A stretch of DNA of 24,485 bases from the NCBI GenBank assembly GCA_003476475.1, contig DMUD01000067.1, forward strand, positions 1-24,485, read 5' to 3'. The stretch's first letter is position 1. Each line of letters starts with the position of its first letter. The stretch comes from Cytophagales bacterium (GTDB taxonomy: Bacteria > Bacteroidota > Bacteroidia > Cytophagales > UBA9547). The notes below the pieces were generated by a model that made no database searches, was not told where the DNA came from, and saw nothing but the letters and a program-made list of their open reading frames with translations. Positions 8,401 to 14,967 of the stretch are shown piece after piece. A program made the position numbers and the translations under genes.

Positions 8401-8839
8401 CGTCACCAATATTTCGGAAAGACTTGGGCTGTACACCGAGCTGGACAATATTGAAGACGAAGAAACCTTAGGCAAGTTTGTAGAAAAAGTCAAAGATCGC
8501 TTCGGCCCCTTGCCAGACCAATTTTGGGGATTGATAGAAACGGTGCGCATGCGCTGGCTAGCCGAAAAACTTGGTTTCGACAAACTGATGTTGAAAGCCA
8601 AAGCTATGAAAGCACAATTTGTGCCGGGCGACAAGGAAACATATTACCAGTCCGATGTTTTTGGAAAAATATTGGCTTATGTAAAAGAGAATGGACAAAC
8701 CAACAAACTAGCCGAAACCAAAGGTCGACTGGTTTTCACGGCATTTCAAATAGAAACGGCAAAGGAAGGATTGGATTTGCTAAAAAAACTTCATAGCTAT
8801 GTGTTTGCTAAAGAAGAAGAAAAATTGATGCAGAACTAA
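5468..8839 (+). CDS. mfd: Transcription-repair coupling factor Mfd
   Basis: A DNA translocase of 1123 aa that pushes stalled RNA polymerase off lesions and recruits UvrA for strand-specific excision repair in the cytoplasm. An N-terminal UvrB-like region (about 1-400) is followed by the CarD-like RNA-polymerase interaction domain (from about 425, PGDYVVHQDYGIGRF). Next come the RecG-like helicase lobes with Walker A (GDVGFGKTE, about 580), the DEEQ box (about 681), TATPIPRTLHF and GRVGRSNKKAFCYL (about 855), and the C-terminal Mfd domain (about 990-1100). Length and domain order are normal. No upstream ATG exists in frame, so the TTG at 5468 is taken as start. Its TAA overlaps the convergent crtZ stop by four bases. 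Confidence 0.96.
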   Translation: MKTADFLSLYTHDSLLKTVSERLKDASASLFLKGFRGSLDAVYAAALCELTECSQLFIMHDREDASFFQSDLANLLHTEVLSFPMSYKKPYEVEEVENANVLLRAEVLNKLNSDESKKYIIVTYPEALPEKVVDKKTLVANTFLAKVGEKIDVEFLAEFLSSYDFERTDFVYEAGQYSVRGGIVDVFSYSNELPYRIELFGDEIETIRTFDPNTQLSVEFRKQVSIIPDMQASKLAIETRENIFKYLKPDSIVWMRDFQKVGDSANRYLQKAEEAYQKRAESGSNLKPSELFESKDNLSKSIHSFRKIEFGSHSFLSDSETFELKCRTQPSFNKDFKLIADDLEAWQSKNFTLLVSAEQFTQYEKLESIFDEILPHLKLQHLHISLRAGFIDENLKLLCYTDHELFDRFYRYKGKERYSKTKAITLKELRMLQPGDYVVHQDYGIGRFAGMETKEMNGHPQEAIRLLYRDNDLLYISVHALHKISKYSGKDGTAVTMSKLGSPEWEEKKKKVSRKVKDIAKELISLYAKRRAAPGFAFSPDTYLQRELETSFLYEDTPDQAKATSDVKADMEKPHPMDRLVCGDVGFGKTEVAIRAAFKAVSDSKQVAVLVPTTILALQHYKTFKERLKALPCKVDYLNRFKSAAQVKKTLEEVAAGKIDILIGTHKLISKELKFKDLGLLIVDEEQKFGVAVKDKLKEMKLNVDTLTLTATPIPRTLHFSMMGARDLSIISTPPPNRQPVTTEVHAFSDVIIRNAVAEELKRNGQVFFVHNRINDLDSIADKIKRLVPDAKVAVAHGQMDGNKLEEVMMGFIEGEYDVLVSTNIVESGLDIPNANTIIINQAHMFGLSDLHQMRGRVGRSNKKAFCYLLTVAPTLLTPEGRKRLATLEEFSELGDGFKVAMRDLDIRGAGDLLGGEQSGFINDIGFETYHKILDETIAELKETEFKDLFKDDLSLLKPLVQDCIIETDLSILIPEKYVTNISERLGLYTELDNIEDEETLGKFVEKVKDRFGPLPDQFWGLIETVRMRWLAEKLGFDKLMLKAKAMKAQFVPGDKETYYQSDVFGKILAYVKENGQTNKLAETKGRLVFTAFQIETAKEGLDLLKKLHSYVFAKEEEKLMQN

Positions 8840-9273
8840 GCATCGTATTTTTTGGGGGCATACAAAAAACCAAAGGCTTCGCACTCTTCCTTGGTCATTT
8901 TTTTGTGATGTATCTTGTGTGCCCTTATAATTCTTTTCATGTACTTGCTTTTGGCTACGTATTTTATGTGAATACGGCGATGCACAATGACGTCGTGAAA
9001 AATGAAATAAAACACACCATAGGCCGTAATGCCAATTCCGACCCAAACCAAAAAACCGATGGCGGGGTACGCTCTGCCAATTAAAATGGAAATAATGGCC
9101 GGAATTGAAAAAACAAGGCTGAACAAATCGTTTTTCTCGAAAAAACCTAATCGTGGGCGATGGTGAGACTCGTGCCAGTTCCACATAAAACCATGCATGA
9201 TGTATTTGTGCGAAAACCACGCAATAAATTCCATGGATAAGAAACTGGCAAGTACTATACTAAAGGGGACCAT
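8836..9273 (-). CDS. crtZ: Beta-carotene hydroxylase (CrtZ type)
   Basis: A small membrane di-iron hydroxylase (145 aa) of the fatty acid hydroxylase superfamily, expected to add 3-hydroxyl groups to beta-ionone rings, giving cryptoxanthin and zeaxanthin. All four His motifs are present: H22-x4-H27, H34-x2-HH, H93-x4-H98 and H119-x2-HH. About three hydrophobic segments lie between them. It starts nine bases beyond the ispH stop and is probably co-transcribed with ispH and the lycopene cyclase, which supports a carotenoid role. Its TAG shares bases with the TAA of mfd on the other strand. Confidence 0.9.
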   Translation of the reverse strand: MVPFSIVLASFLSMEFIAWFSHKYIMHGFMWNWHESHHRPRLGFFEKNDLFSLVFSIPAIISILIGRAYPAIGFLVWVGIGITAYGVFYFIFHDVIVHRRIHIKYVAKSKYMKRIIRAHKIHHKKMTKEECEAFGFLYAPKKYDA

Positions 9274-9281
9274 TGGGTAAA

Positions 9282-10130
9282 TTATAATTTAAGCAATTCA
9301 TCTTTTACTTGCTCCATCAGCCACATGGGAGTGGAAGTGGCGCCACAAATGCCAACATTTTCGCCTGTAGAGAAGCTTGCGGAGTAAAGCTCGTTTACTT
9401 CCGAAATAAAAATAGTGTTGGGGTTAGTTTCTTTGCACACATTGTACAACACCTTCCCATTAGAAGATTTTTTGCCCGACACAAACACTACTTTATCATA
9501 TTTCGAGGCAAAGGTACGCAAGTCTTTATCTCGATTGGAAACTTGCCTGCAAATGGTATCGTTCACTTCTACTTCAATTCCAGAGGCTTGCAAACGGTTT
9601 GAAATAGTGTAGAAACTGTCGGTGCTTTTAGTTGTTTGGCTGAAAAGAGAAATTTTTTTGGGCATGGTGGCCACATCCAATTCCTCCCAACTTTCAAAAA
9701 CCACCGCCTCGTCGTTGGCTTGCGCCGAAAGACCAATGACTTCGGCATGCCCCCTTTTGCCGTAAATGTACAATGGTTCTTTCTTATCGTATGAGTTTTT
9801 TATCCTGTTTTGAAGCTTTAGCACCACAGGACAAGAAGCGTCTATCAATTCTATGTTTTTTTCCAAAGCTGTTTTGTAGGTGGAGGCCGGTTCGCCATGC
9901 GCTCTTATCAAAACCTTGCAATTGGACAGCTGCGAAAAACGGTGGAGGTCGATAATCTCAAGACCTTTGGCTTGCAGCCTTTTCACCTCTTCGTCGTTGT
10001 GCACAATGTCGCCTAAACAATAAAGTTGGCCTTCCTCGTCCAATATCTCTTCGGCCATTTCAATGGCATACACTACTCCAAAACAAAAACCCGAGTTGGG
10101 ATCAATGGTGATGTGTAGGTTTAGCGACAT
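9282..10130 (-). CDS. ispH: 4-hydroxy-3-methylbut-2-enyl diphosphate reductase
   Basis: The last enzyme of the MEP isoprenoid pathway, making IPP and DMAPP with a [4Fe-4S] cluster (IspH/LytB). The three cluster ligands are visible as C16 (GFCFGV), C100 (DASCPV) and C194 (DTICRQVSNR). Active-site residues match: H44 (VHNDEEV), H78 (RAHGEP), H128 and E130 (GHAEV), T166/T167 (SQTTKS) and the SSN motif at 222-224. 282 aa is normal. The ATG at 10130 overlaps the end of the lycopene cyclase gene by 29 bases, suggesting coupling. Its place between two carotenoid genes ties precursor supply to pigment synthesis. Confidence 0.95.
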   Translation of the reverse strand: MSLNLHITIDPNSGFCFGVVYAIEMAEEILDEEGQLYCLGDIVHNDEEVKRLQAKGLEIIDLHRFSQLSNCKVLIRAHGEPASTYKTALEKNIELIDASCPVVLKLQNRIKNSYDKKEPLYIYGKRGHAEVIGLSAQANDEAVVFESWEELDVATMPKKISLFSQTTKSTDSFYTISNRLQASGIEVEVNDTICRQVSNRDKDLRTFASKYDKVVFVSGKKSSNGKVLYNVCKETNPNTIFISEVNELYSASFSTGENVGICGATSTPMWLMEQVKDELLKL

Positions 10131-10809
10131 AATTGTTTGGTTTATTCTTTTTTAACCACAAAAAAGACCAAAGGTTTGGCAAAAACAGCAAGAACGAATA
10201 TGCAAAGTCCTCTATCGGAATGGTACCCACCCTCATGCCCAGATTTTCGGCATTGTTGTAAATGACCACTGGCCAAGATGTCAATACCCCATTCACAATG
10301 AAGAATGGGATTAAATGTAATAAAAAAGCCAACCAAAATTGCCCCAATATTTGATTATTTAGACGCAAGACTGCTACAAGCATCAACAGGGCTCCCAATC
10401 CGAAATTGACAGAAGTGTATAATCTGTCAAAAAAAGAGACCGCCAAACCCCCCAACACAATCGCAAAAAACAAAGCGATTGGTTTGGCCAAACGATAAAA
10501 CCAATTGGGCTGCCCAAAAACCCCCACACATTCGTAAATGAAAATGCAGGCAAAAGGAGTAACAAGAAAAAACAAATATTCTTCAATAGGAAGGCCCCAA
10601 AAGCGAAATGGCATCACATACAAGGGATTGAACTGCCAAACACCCCAACGTGTGAAAAAAATATCCCATATTACAAAAAAAGTGCCTACTACAAACAATC
10701 CTGGTATGGTATGTTTCCAATATTGGCTGTATGAATACCTTTTGTTGAAAGAAAGGGCAATGATGGGAACAATAGTAAACAAATTGAGAATGAGGTATGT
10801 AAACTGCAT
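10102..10809 (-). CDS. crtYcd: Lycopene cyclase, fused CrtYc-CrtYd type
   Basis: An integral membrane lycopene beta-cyclase of 235 aa with about seven hydrophobic helices. It contains two tandem homologous halves, each with the family's Pro-(Ile)-Glu-Glu/Asp-aromatic motif: LPIEEYLFF (73-81) and IPIEDFAYSF (197-206). Gram-positive bacteria make the halves as separate subunits; archaea and Bacteroidota use the fusion. The open frame runs up to 10932, but that would overlap the thioredoxin gene by 94 bases and add a polar tail, so the ATG at 10809, 29 bases after the previous stop, is chosen. The C-terminus ends THHH. Expected product: beta-carotene. Confidence 0.88.
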   Translation of the reverse strand: MQFTYLILNLFTIVPIIALSFNKRYSYSQYWKHTIPGLFVVGTFFVIWDIFFTRWGVWQFNPLYVMPFRFWGLPIEEYLFFLVTPFACIFIYECVGVFGQPNWFYRLAKPIALFFAIVLGGLAVSFFDRLYTSVNFGLGALLMLVAVLRLNNQILGQFWLAFLLHLIPFFIVNGVLTSWPVVIYNNAENLGMRVGTIPIEDFAYSFLLFLPNLWSFLWLKKNKPNNYVAKPTHHH

Positions 10810-10838
10810 AAACAGAAAACTATCAAAATAGCGAATTG

Positions 10839-11546
10839 TTATTTTTTCATTAATCCGTTCAAGGTATCGTCTATGTATTTGGGGTCGTAATAGCCAATCA
10901 TACGCAAGGCTTGCGTACCATTTTTGTACCAAATCAAAGTAGGCACTTCGTCTATTTTATATTGCTGTGCAATAATGGGGTTCTCGTCCACGTCTATCAT
11001 GACCACCTTCACCTCTTGGCTTCTTTTTTTGCCAAAACTTTCTAGTTCGGGCGAAAGTTTGCGACAAGGGCCGCACCATTTGGCCGAAAAATCGACCAAA
11101 ACAATGGTTTGGGAGCGAATTAGTTCCTCATATTTTTCTAGAGACATCCCCTTGGTTGCCACTGTCTTCACTTTTTCAACTGCTTTGCCTTCCTTTTCCC
11201 AGTTCAGCATGCCACCGTCTAGCGAATACACATTTTTGAACCCATTTTTTTTGAAAAGAGCCAGGGCGTCGCTACTTCTTTTGCCTCGCTGACAATACAA
11301 AAAGTATGTTTTCGATTTGTCCAGTTTTTGTATTTCGGCTTCAAATTGTGGGGAATAAAAATCCATATTGCTTGCCGAAGGAAGATGCGCCGCCGAAAAC
11401 TCCTCGCCTGTGCGCACATCGAGCAAAACCCCATTTTCAGTCTGCATTTTCTTTTCAAATTCACTAGGCGGAAGAAGTCCTTGACCTTCGCCATGAGTGC
11501 ATGCAAACAATAGAAAATAATGAAACAAAATGAATAGGTAGCGCAT
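10839..11546 (-). CDS. Rhodanese-thioredoxin fusion lipoprotein
   Basis: A 235-aa exported protein. The N-terminus is a lipoprotein signal with lipobox LFAC (Cys16), so it should be anchored in the envelope. Residues about 24-125 form a rhodanese domain with active-site loop CQRGKR (85-90) after LLDVR and before a GG-W motif. Residues about 135-235 form a thioredoxin domain with WCGPC (157-161) and the cis-Pro at 202 (VPT). Both catalytic centres look intact, so the protein may pass sulfane sulfur or electrons between its halves; that is inferred. It is first in a minus-strand group, 29 bases ahead of lycopene cyclase, though a role in carotenoid synthesis is not implied. Confidence 0.88.
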   Translation of the reverse strand: MRYLFILFHYFLLFACTHGEGQGLLPPSEFEKKMQTENGVLLDVRTGEEFSAAHLPSASNMDFYSPQFEAEIQKLDKSKTYFLYCQRGKRSSDALALFKKNGFKNVYSLDGGMLNWEKEGKAVEKVKTVATKGMSLEKYEELIRSQTIVLVDFSAKWCGPCRKLSPELESFGKKRSQEVKVVMIDVDENPIIAQQYKIDEVPTLIWYKNGTQALRMIGYYDPKYIDDTLNGLMKK

Positions 11547-11589
11547 AGTGTGGTATTATTTTTCTGACAAAAATGCACTTAAATTGTTG

Positions 11590-11664
11590 ATGATGAAAGC
11601 ACAGCAATACAATTTGAATGGAATTATGAAAATGTGGCCATTACGCATAATTATTGGAACCTAA
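11590..11664 (+). other. Possible Ile-rich leader peptide ORF before ilvA
   Basis: A 24-codon ORF (ATG ATG AAA ... TAA) in the 229-base gap before ilvA ends in WPLRIIIGT, with three consecutive Ile codons (ATA ATT ATT, 11647-11655) and a Thr codon at its end. Ile is the end product of the pathway that ilvA opens, so this resembles an attenuation leader peptide. Against it: I see no strong terminator hairpin with a T-run between it and ilvA, and a promoter-like box lies further downstream. Confidence 0.25.
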
Positions 11665-11751
11665 TGAGCAAAAACGGAATGCTGAAGTAATTGCCCACGG
11701 CTTGTTTTTCCTATTTCTGAGCAAGCTTCGGGAAAATGGCATTATTCCTCG

Positions 11752-11759
11752 TAAGTTTG
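11752..11759 (+). promoter_or_regulatory. Candidate -7 promoter box for ilvA
   Basis: TAAGTTTG matches TAnnTTTG exactly, 16 bases before the ilvA ATG. A second match, TATTTTTG, lies at 11764-11771, only four bases from the ATG. No clear -33 element is seen for either. Confidence 0.33.
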
Positions 11760-11775
11760 AGTTTATTTTTGCAGG

Positions 11776-13026
11776 ATGAATGCAACCCTATCAGTTGAAG
11801 AAATAGTAAAGGCAAGTGCTCGCTTGCACGGGGCTATTTTTCATACACCCATACAACTAAACCTAAACCTATCGGAAAGGTATGGTTGCAATGTGTACCT
11901 AAAACGCGAGGATTTACAAAATGTGCGTTCATACAAAATTCGTGGTGCCTACAATTTTATTAGCAGCCAAACACCCGAAGCTCTTTCTAAAGGAGTAGTG
12001 TGCGCCAGTGCTGGCAACCACGCACAAGGGGTGGCCCTTTCTTGCCAAAAGCTGAAAATAGTGGGCAAAATATTCATGCCCAACACCACCCCCAAACAGA
12101 AAGTGAAACAAGTGCGCATGTTTGGGAAAGAATGGATAGAAGTCATTTTGATTGGCGACACTTTCGATGATTCCTACAACGAGGCCTTGCAGTATTGCCA
12201 AAAACAAGGCATGTTGTTCATTCATCCCTTCAACGACTACAAAGTGATGGCGGGGCAAGGCACCGTAGGTTTGGAAATTCTGAATGACATGGACGTGCCC
12301 ATCGACTATTTGTTTTTGCCTGTGGGTGGCGGGGGTCTAGCAGCCGGCGTAAGCACCTATTTTCATGAAAAAAGTCCCAGCACCAAACTGATAGGCGTAG
12401 AACCCGCCGGAGCACCCAGTATGGAAAAGTCTATCAAGGCGGGAAGATTGGTCATGCTAGACAAAATAGACAAGTTTGTGGATGGTGCGGCCGTAAAAAG
12501 TGTAGGCGAAAAGACTTTTGCCATTTGCAAAGAATTGCTTGAAGACATAGTCTTGGTGCCCGAAGGAAAGGTTTGTAGCACTATTTTAAAACTGTATAAC
12601 GAAGAAGCCATCGTGGTGGAACCGGCTGGCTCCTTGGCTATTGCGGCTTTAGATTTTTACGAAGACGAAATAAAAGGCAAAAACGTAGTGTGTGTGGTAA
12701 GCGGTAGCAACAACGATATAGCACGCACACAAGAAATAATAGAAAGGTCGCTTATATACGAGGGGCTAAAGCATTACTTTATCGTCGATTTTCCGCAGCG
12801 GGCTGGCGCTTTGAAAGAGTTTGTAAACGAAGTATTGGGCCCCAACGACGATATTACGCGTTTTGAATACGTGAAAAAAACTAATCGTGAGGAAGGGCCA
12901 GCCATAGTGGGTATCGAGCTCAAAGACCAAAACGACTACGAACTCTTGGTAGACCGTATGAACAATAAAGGCTTTCGTAATATACACATCAACGAAGACC
13001 CCACGCTTTTCAACTACATTATCTAA
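11776..13026 (+). CDS. ilvA: Threonine ammonia-lyase (threonine dehydratase)
   Basis: A cytoplasmic PLP enzyme deaminating L-threonine to 2-oxobutanoate, the first step of isoleucine synthesis. The PLP-binding Lys54 lies in SYKIRGAYN, the phosphate-binding glycine loop is PVGGGGLAAG (182-191), and SAGNHAQG (78-85) is the family's substrate loop. Residues about 335-416 form a single C-terminal ACT-like regulatory domain, so this is the short biosynthetic type (416 aa) rather than the two-domain E. coli form. The regulatory domain argues for feedback control by isoleucine and against the catabolic TdcB. It heads a plus-strand group with the phosphatase gene 20 bases after its stop. Confidence 0.94.
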   Translation: MNATLSVEEIVKASARLHGAIFHTPIQLNLNLSERYGCNVYLKREDLQNVRSYKIRGAYNFISSQTPEALSKGVVCASAGNHAQGVALSCQKLKIVGKIFMPNTTPKQKVKQVRMFGKEWIEVILIGDTFDDSYNEALQYCQKQGMLFIHPFNDYKVMAGQGTVGLEILNDMDVPIDYLFLPVGGGGLAAGVSTYFHEKSPSTKLIGVEPAGAPSMEKSIKAGRLVMLDKIDKFVDGAAVKSVGEKTFAICKELLEDIVLVPEGKVCSTILKLYNEEAIVVEPAGSLAIAALDFYEDEIKGKNVVCVVSGSNNDIARTQEIIERSLIYEGLKHYFIVDFPQRAGALKEFVNEVLGPNDDITRFEYVKKTNREEGPAIVGIELKDQNDYELLVDRMNNKGFRNIHINEDPTLFNYII

Positions 13027-13046
13027 AACCGTTAAGCTGCCCAAAA

Positions 13047-13712
13047 ATGTGGCTCAAAAATTTCATTAAATCAAATCTTTTCTTTTTCCTTCCTTTTTTT
13101 GCACTTGTGGCAACAGGAGGCATATTGCTGAATGAGTACAGTAAAGAAGTATTGCTTTTGTCCGTAAACTCGCGTTTTTCGGCATTCGGCGATGTTTTCT
13201 TTCGCTACTATACACACATGGGCGATGGAGTTACCTACCTTATTTTTGGCGTTTTGATATTTGTTTTCGTTTCGAAATACAAAGGAATGCTGATGATTGC
13301 TTGTTACGCGTCTACCTCTATTCCTGTACAAATCATCAAACGGTTTGCTTTTGAAGAAAACCATAGACCAAGAGCCCATTTTTGGTTCGACTCGCATAGG
13401 TTGCATTTCCCCGAAGGAGTCGAAGTACTGGTTTCGCATAGTTTTCCCAGCGGACACTCTGCTACTGCGTTTTCTATGTTCTTGTTATTTTCTTACTTCA
13501 AAAAAGACAAAACATTGTCGCTTTTGTGTTTTATAATGGCCGTATTGGTGGCTTATTCGCGCATGTACTTGGCAGCCCATTTTTTTGCCGATGTGTATGG
13601 TGGGGCACTGATTTCGGTTTGCATTACCTTAGTAGTTGTGTACTTTTTTGAAAAAAAATTCAAATTTTCTGAAAAAGAGCAGCTTGAAAAAGGGTTACTC
13701 AACATCAGATAA
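13047..13712 (+). CDS. PAP2-family membrane phosphatase
   Basis: A 221-aa inner-membrane lipid-phosphatase-type protein with about five to six hydrophobic helices. The three acid-phosphatase signature regions are present: K98...R107-P108, SHSFPSGHSA (130-139, with catalytic His137) and SRMYLAAHFFADV (171-183, His178 and Asp182). The spacing from the first Lys to Arg-Pro is slightly longer than the textbook motif. Likely substrates are undecaprenyl diphosphate or phosphatidic acid/PGP; sequence alone cannot decide. It lies 20 bases after ilvA and is probably co-transcribed, without an obvious pathway link. Confidence 0.88.
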   Translation: MWLKNFIKSNLFFFLPFFALVATGGILLNEYSKEVLLLSVNSRFSAFGDVFFRYYTHMGDGVTYLIFGVLIFVFVSKYKGMLMIACYASTSIPVQIIKRFAFEENHRPRAHFWFDSHRLHFPEGVEVLVSHSFPSGHSATAFSMFLLFSYFKKDKTLSLLCFIMAVLVAYSRMYLAAHFFADVYGGALISVCITLVVVYFFEKKFKFSEKEQLEKGLLNIR

Positions 13713-13761
13713 AAACCTCGCGTTTTCCATCTTCTAAAGCGCCTATTTCGTACAATTACAC

Positions 13762-14967
13762 ATGTTTACCATAGGCATACTACGAGAAACCCGCATACCC
13801 GCCGACAGCCGAGTAGCCATTACGCCCATGCTATGCCTGGAGCTTTCAAGAACCTACCACATCAGATTTTTGGTTCAACCCTCGCCTTTTAGAATTTTCA
13901 AAGACGAAGAATACCGCAGTTTGGGAATAGAAATATGCGAAGACTTGAGCAGCTGTGATGTGCTTTTCGGGGTAAAAGAAGTGAACCCCGAAACCCTCAT
14001 CGCCCACAAAAAGTATTTTTTCTTTTCACATACTGCCAAAAAACAACCTCACAATCGCAAGCTACTTCAAACCATCATTGAAAAGAAAATCACGCTTATA
14101 GATTACGAAGAAATAAGAGACATATACCAAAAAAGATTGGTCGCATTCGGTCATTTTGCCGGTTTGGTAGGCGCCTACAATGCCCTTTTGCACTACGGGA
14201 AAAAACAAGAACTATATGCTTTGAAACCAGCACACCAGTGCTATGATTTGAAAGAAATGGTAAAGGAGTTGCAAAAATTGAAATTGCCTCCAATCAAAAT
14301 AGTGCTTACTGGCAGTGGCAGAGTAGGAAGCAGTGCCCGCGAAATACTACAACATGCCGAAATAGAAGAAGTGAATACTACCGATTTTATCTCAAAAAAA
14401 TTTGACAAGCCCGTTTTCTGTCAACTAAAATCAAAAGATTTTATGCGAAGAAAAGATGGTGCGCCGTGGAATTCTGCCCACTTTCACCAGTTTCCAGAGC
14501 AGTATGAGTCTTTTTTCCTGTCTTATGCCAAAGTAGCCGACCTGCTTGTTGCGGGTGCCTTCTGGAACCCGGCCGCTCCTGCTCTTTTTTCGAAAAAAGA
14601 CATGCTTTCTTCCGATTTCAACATTCGGATGGTGGCCGACATCACTTGCGACATCCACGGCTCCATCCCGTGCACTGTCAAAACCTCCAGTATTCCCGAC
14701 CCTGTGTACGACTACAATCCGCAAACCGATGAAGTTGAACCACCTTATTCCAAATCGGGAAATATTACAGTAATGGCGGTCGATAACTTGCCATGCGAAC
14801 TGCCCCGCGATGCTTCCGAGTCTTTCGCACGCCAACTTAGCCAACACGTTTTTTATAATCTGATTGTAGAAGACAAAGACTTTATTCTGAATCAAGCCAC
14901 GATTGTGAAGGAAGGCAAACTGACCATCAAATACGCTTATTTGTCAGATTACGTATTGGGTACCTAA
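13762..14967 (+). CDS. Saccharopine/alanine dehydrogenase-like oxidoreductase
   Basis: A 401-aa NAD(P)-dependent enzyme of the alanine dehydrogenase/transhydrogenase fold. The N-terminal domain begins IGILRETRIPADSRVAITP, and K72 (VKEV) and H90 (FFSHTAKKQ) sit where the LYS1-type saccharopine dehydrogenases keep their catalytic Lys and His. The Rossmann loop GSGRVGS is at 184-190. The length and the C-terminal region (ITCDIHGSIPCT) fit the LYS1-like branch better than alanine dehydrogenase. I see no other lysine-pathway gene nearby, so the reaction stays open. It starts 49 bases after the phosphatase and its TAA overlaps the convergent ABC-F stop by four bases. Confidence 0.78.
   Translation: MFTIGILRETRIPADSRVAITPMLCLELSRTYHIRFLVQPSPFRIFKDEEYRSLGIEICEDLSSCDVLFGVKEVNPETLIAHKKYFFFSHTAKKQPHNRKLLQTIIEKKITLIDYEEIRDIYQKRLVAFGHFAGLVGAYNALLHYGKKQELYALKPAHQCYDLKEMVKELQKLKLPPIKIVLTGSGRVGSSAREILQHAEIEEVNTTDFISKKFDKPVFCQLKSKDFMRRKDGAPWNSAHFHQFPEQYESFFLSYAKVADLLVAGAFWNPAAPALFSKKDMLSSDFNIRMVADITCDIHGSIPCTVKTSSIPDPVYDYNPQTDEVEPPYSKSGNITVMAVDNLPCELPRDASESFARQLSQHVFYNLIVEDKDFILNQATIVKEGKLTIKYAYLSDYVLGT

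Noticed and set aside
10810..10932. Upstream extension of the lycopene cyclase gene
   Set aside because: It would overlap the thioredoxin-rhodanese gene by 94 bases and add 41 residues not expected for a 230-240-aa cyclase.
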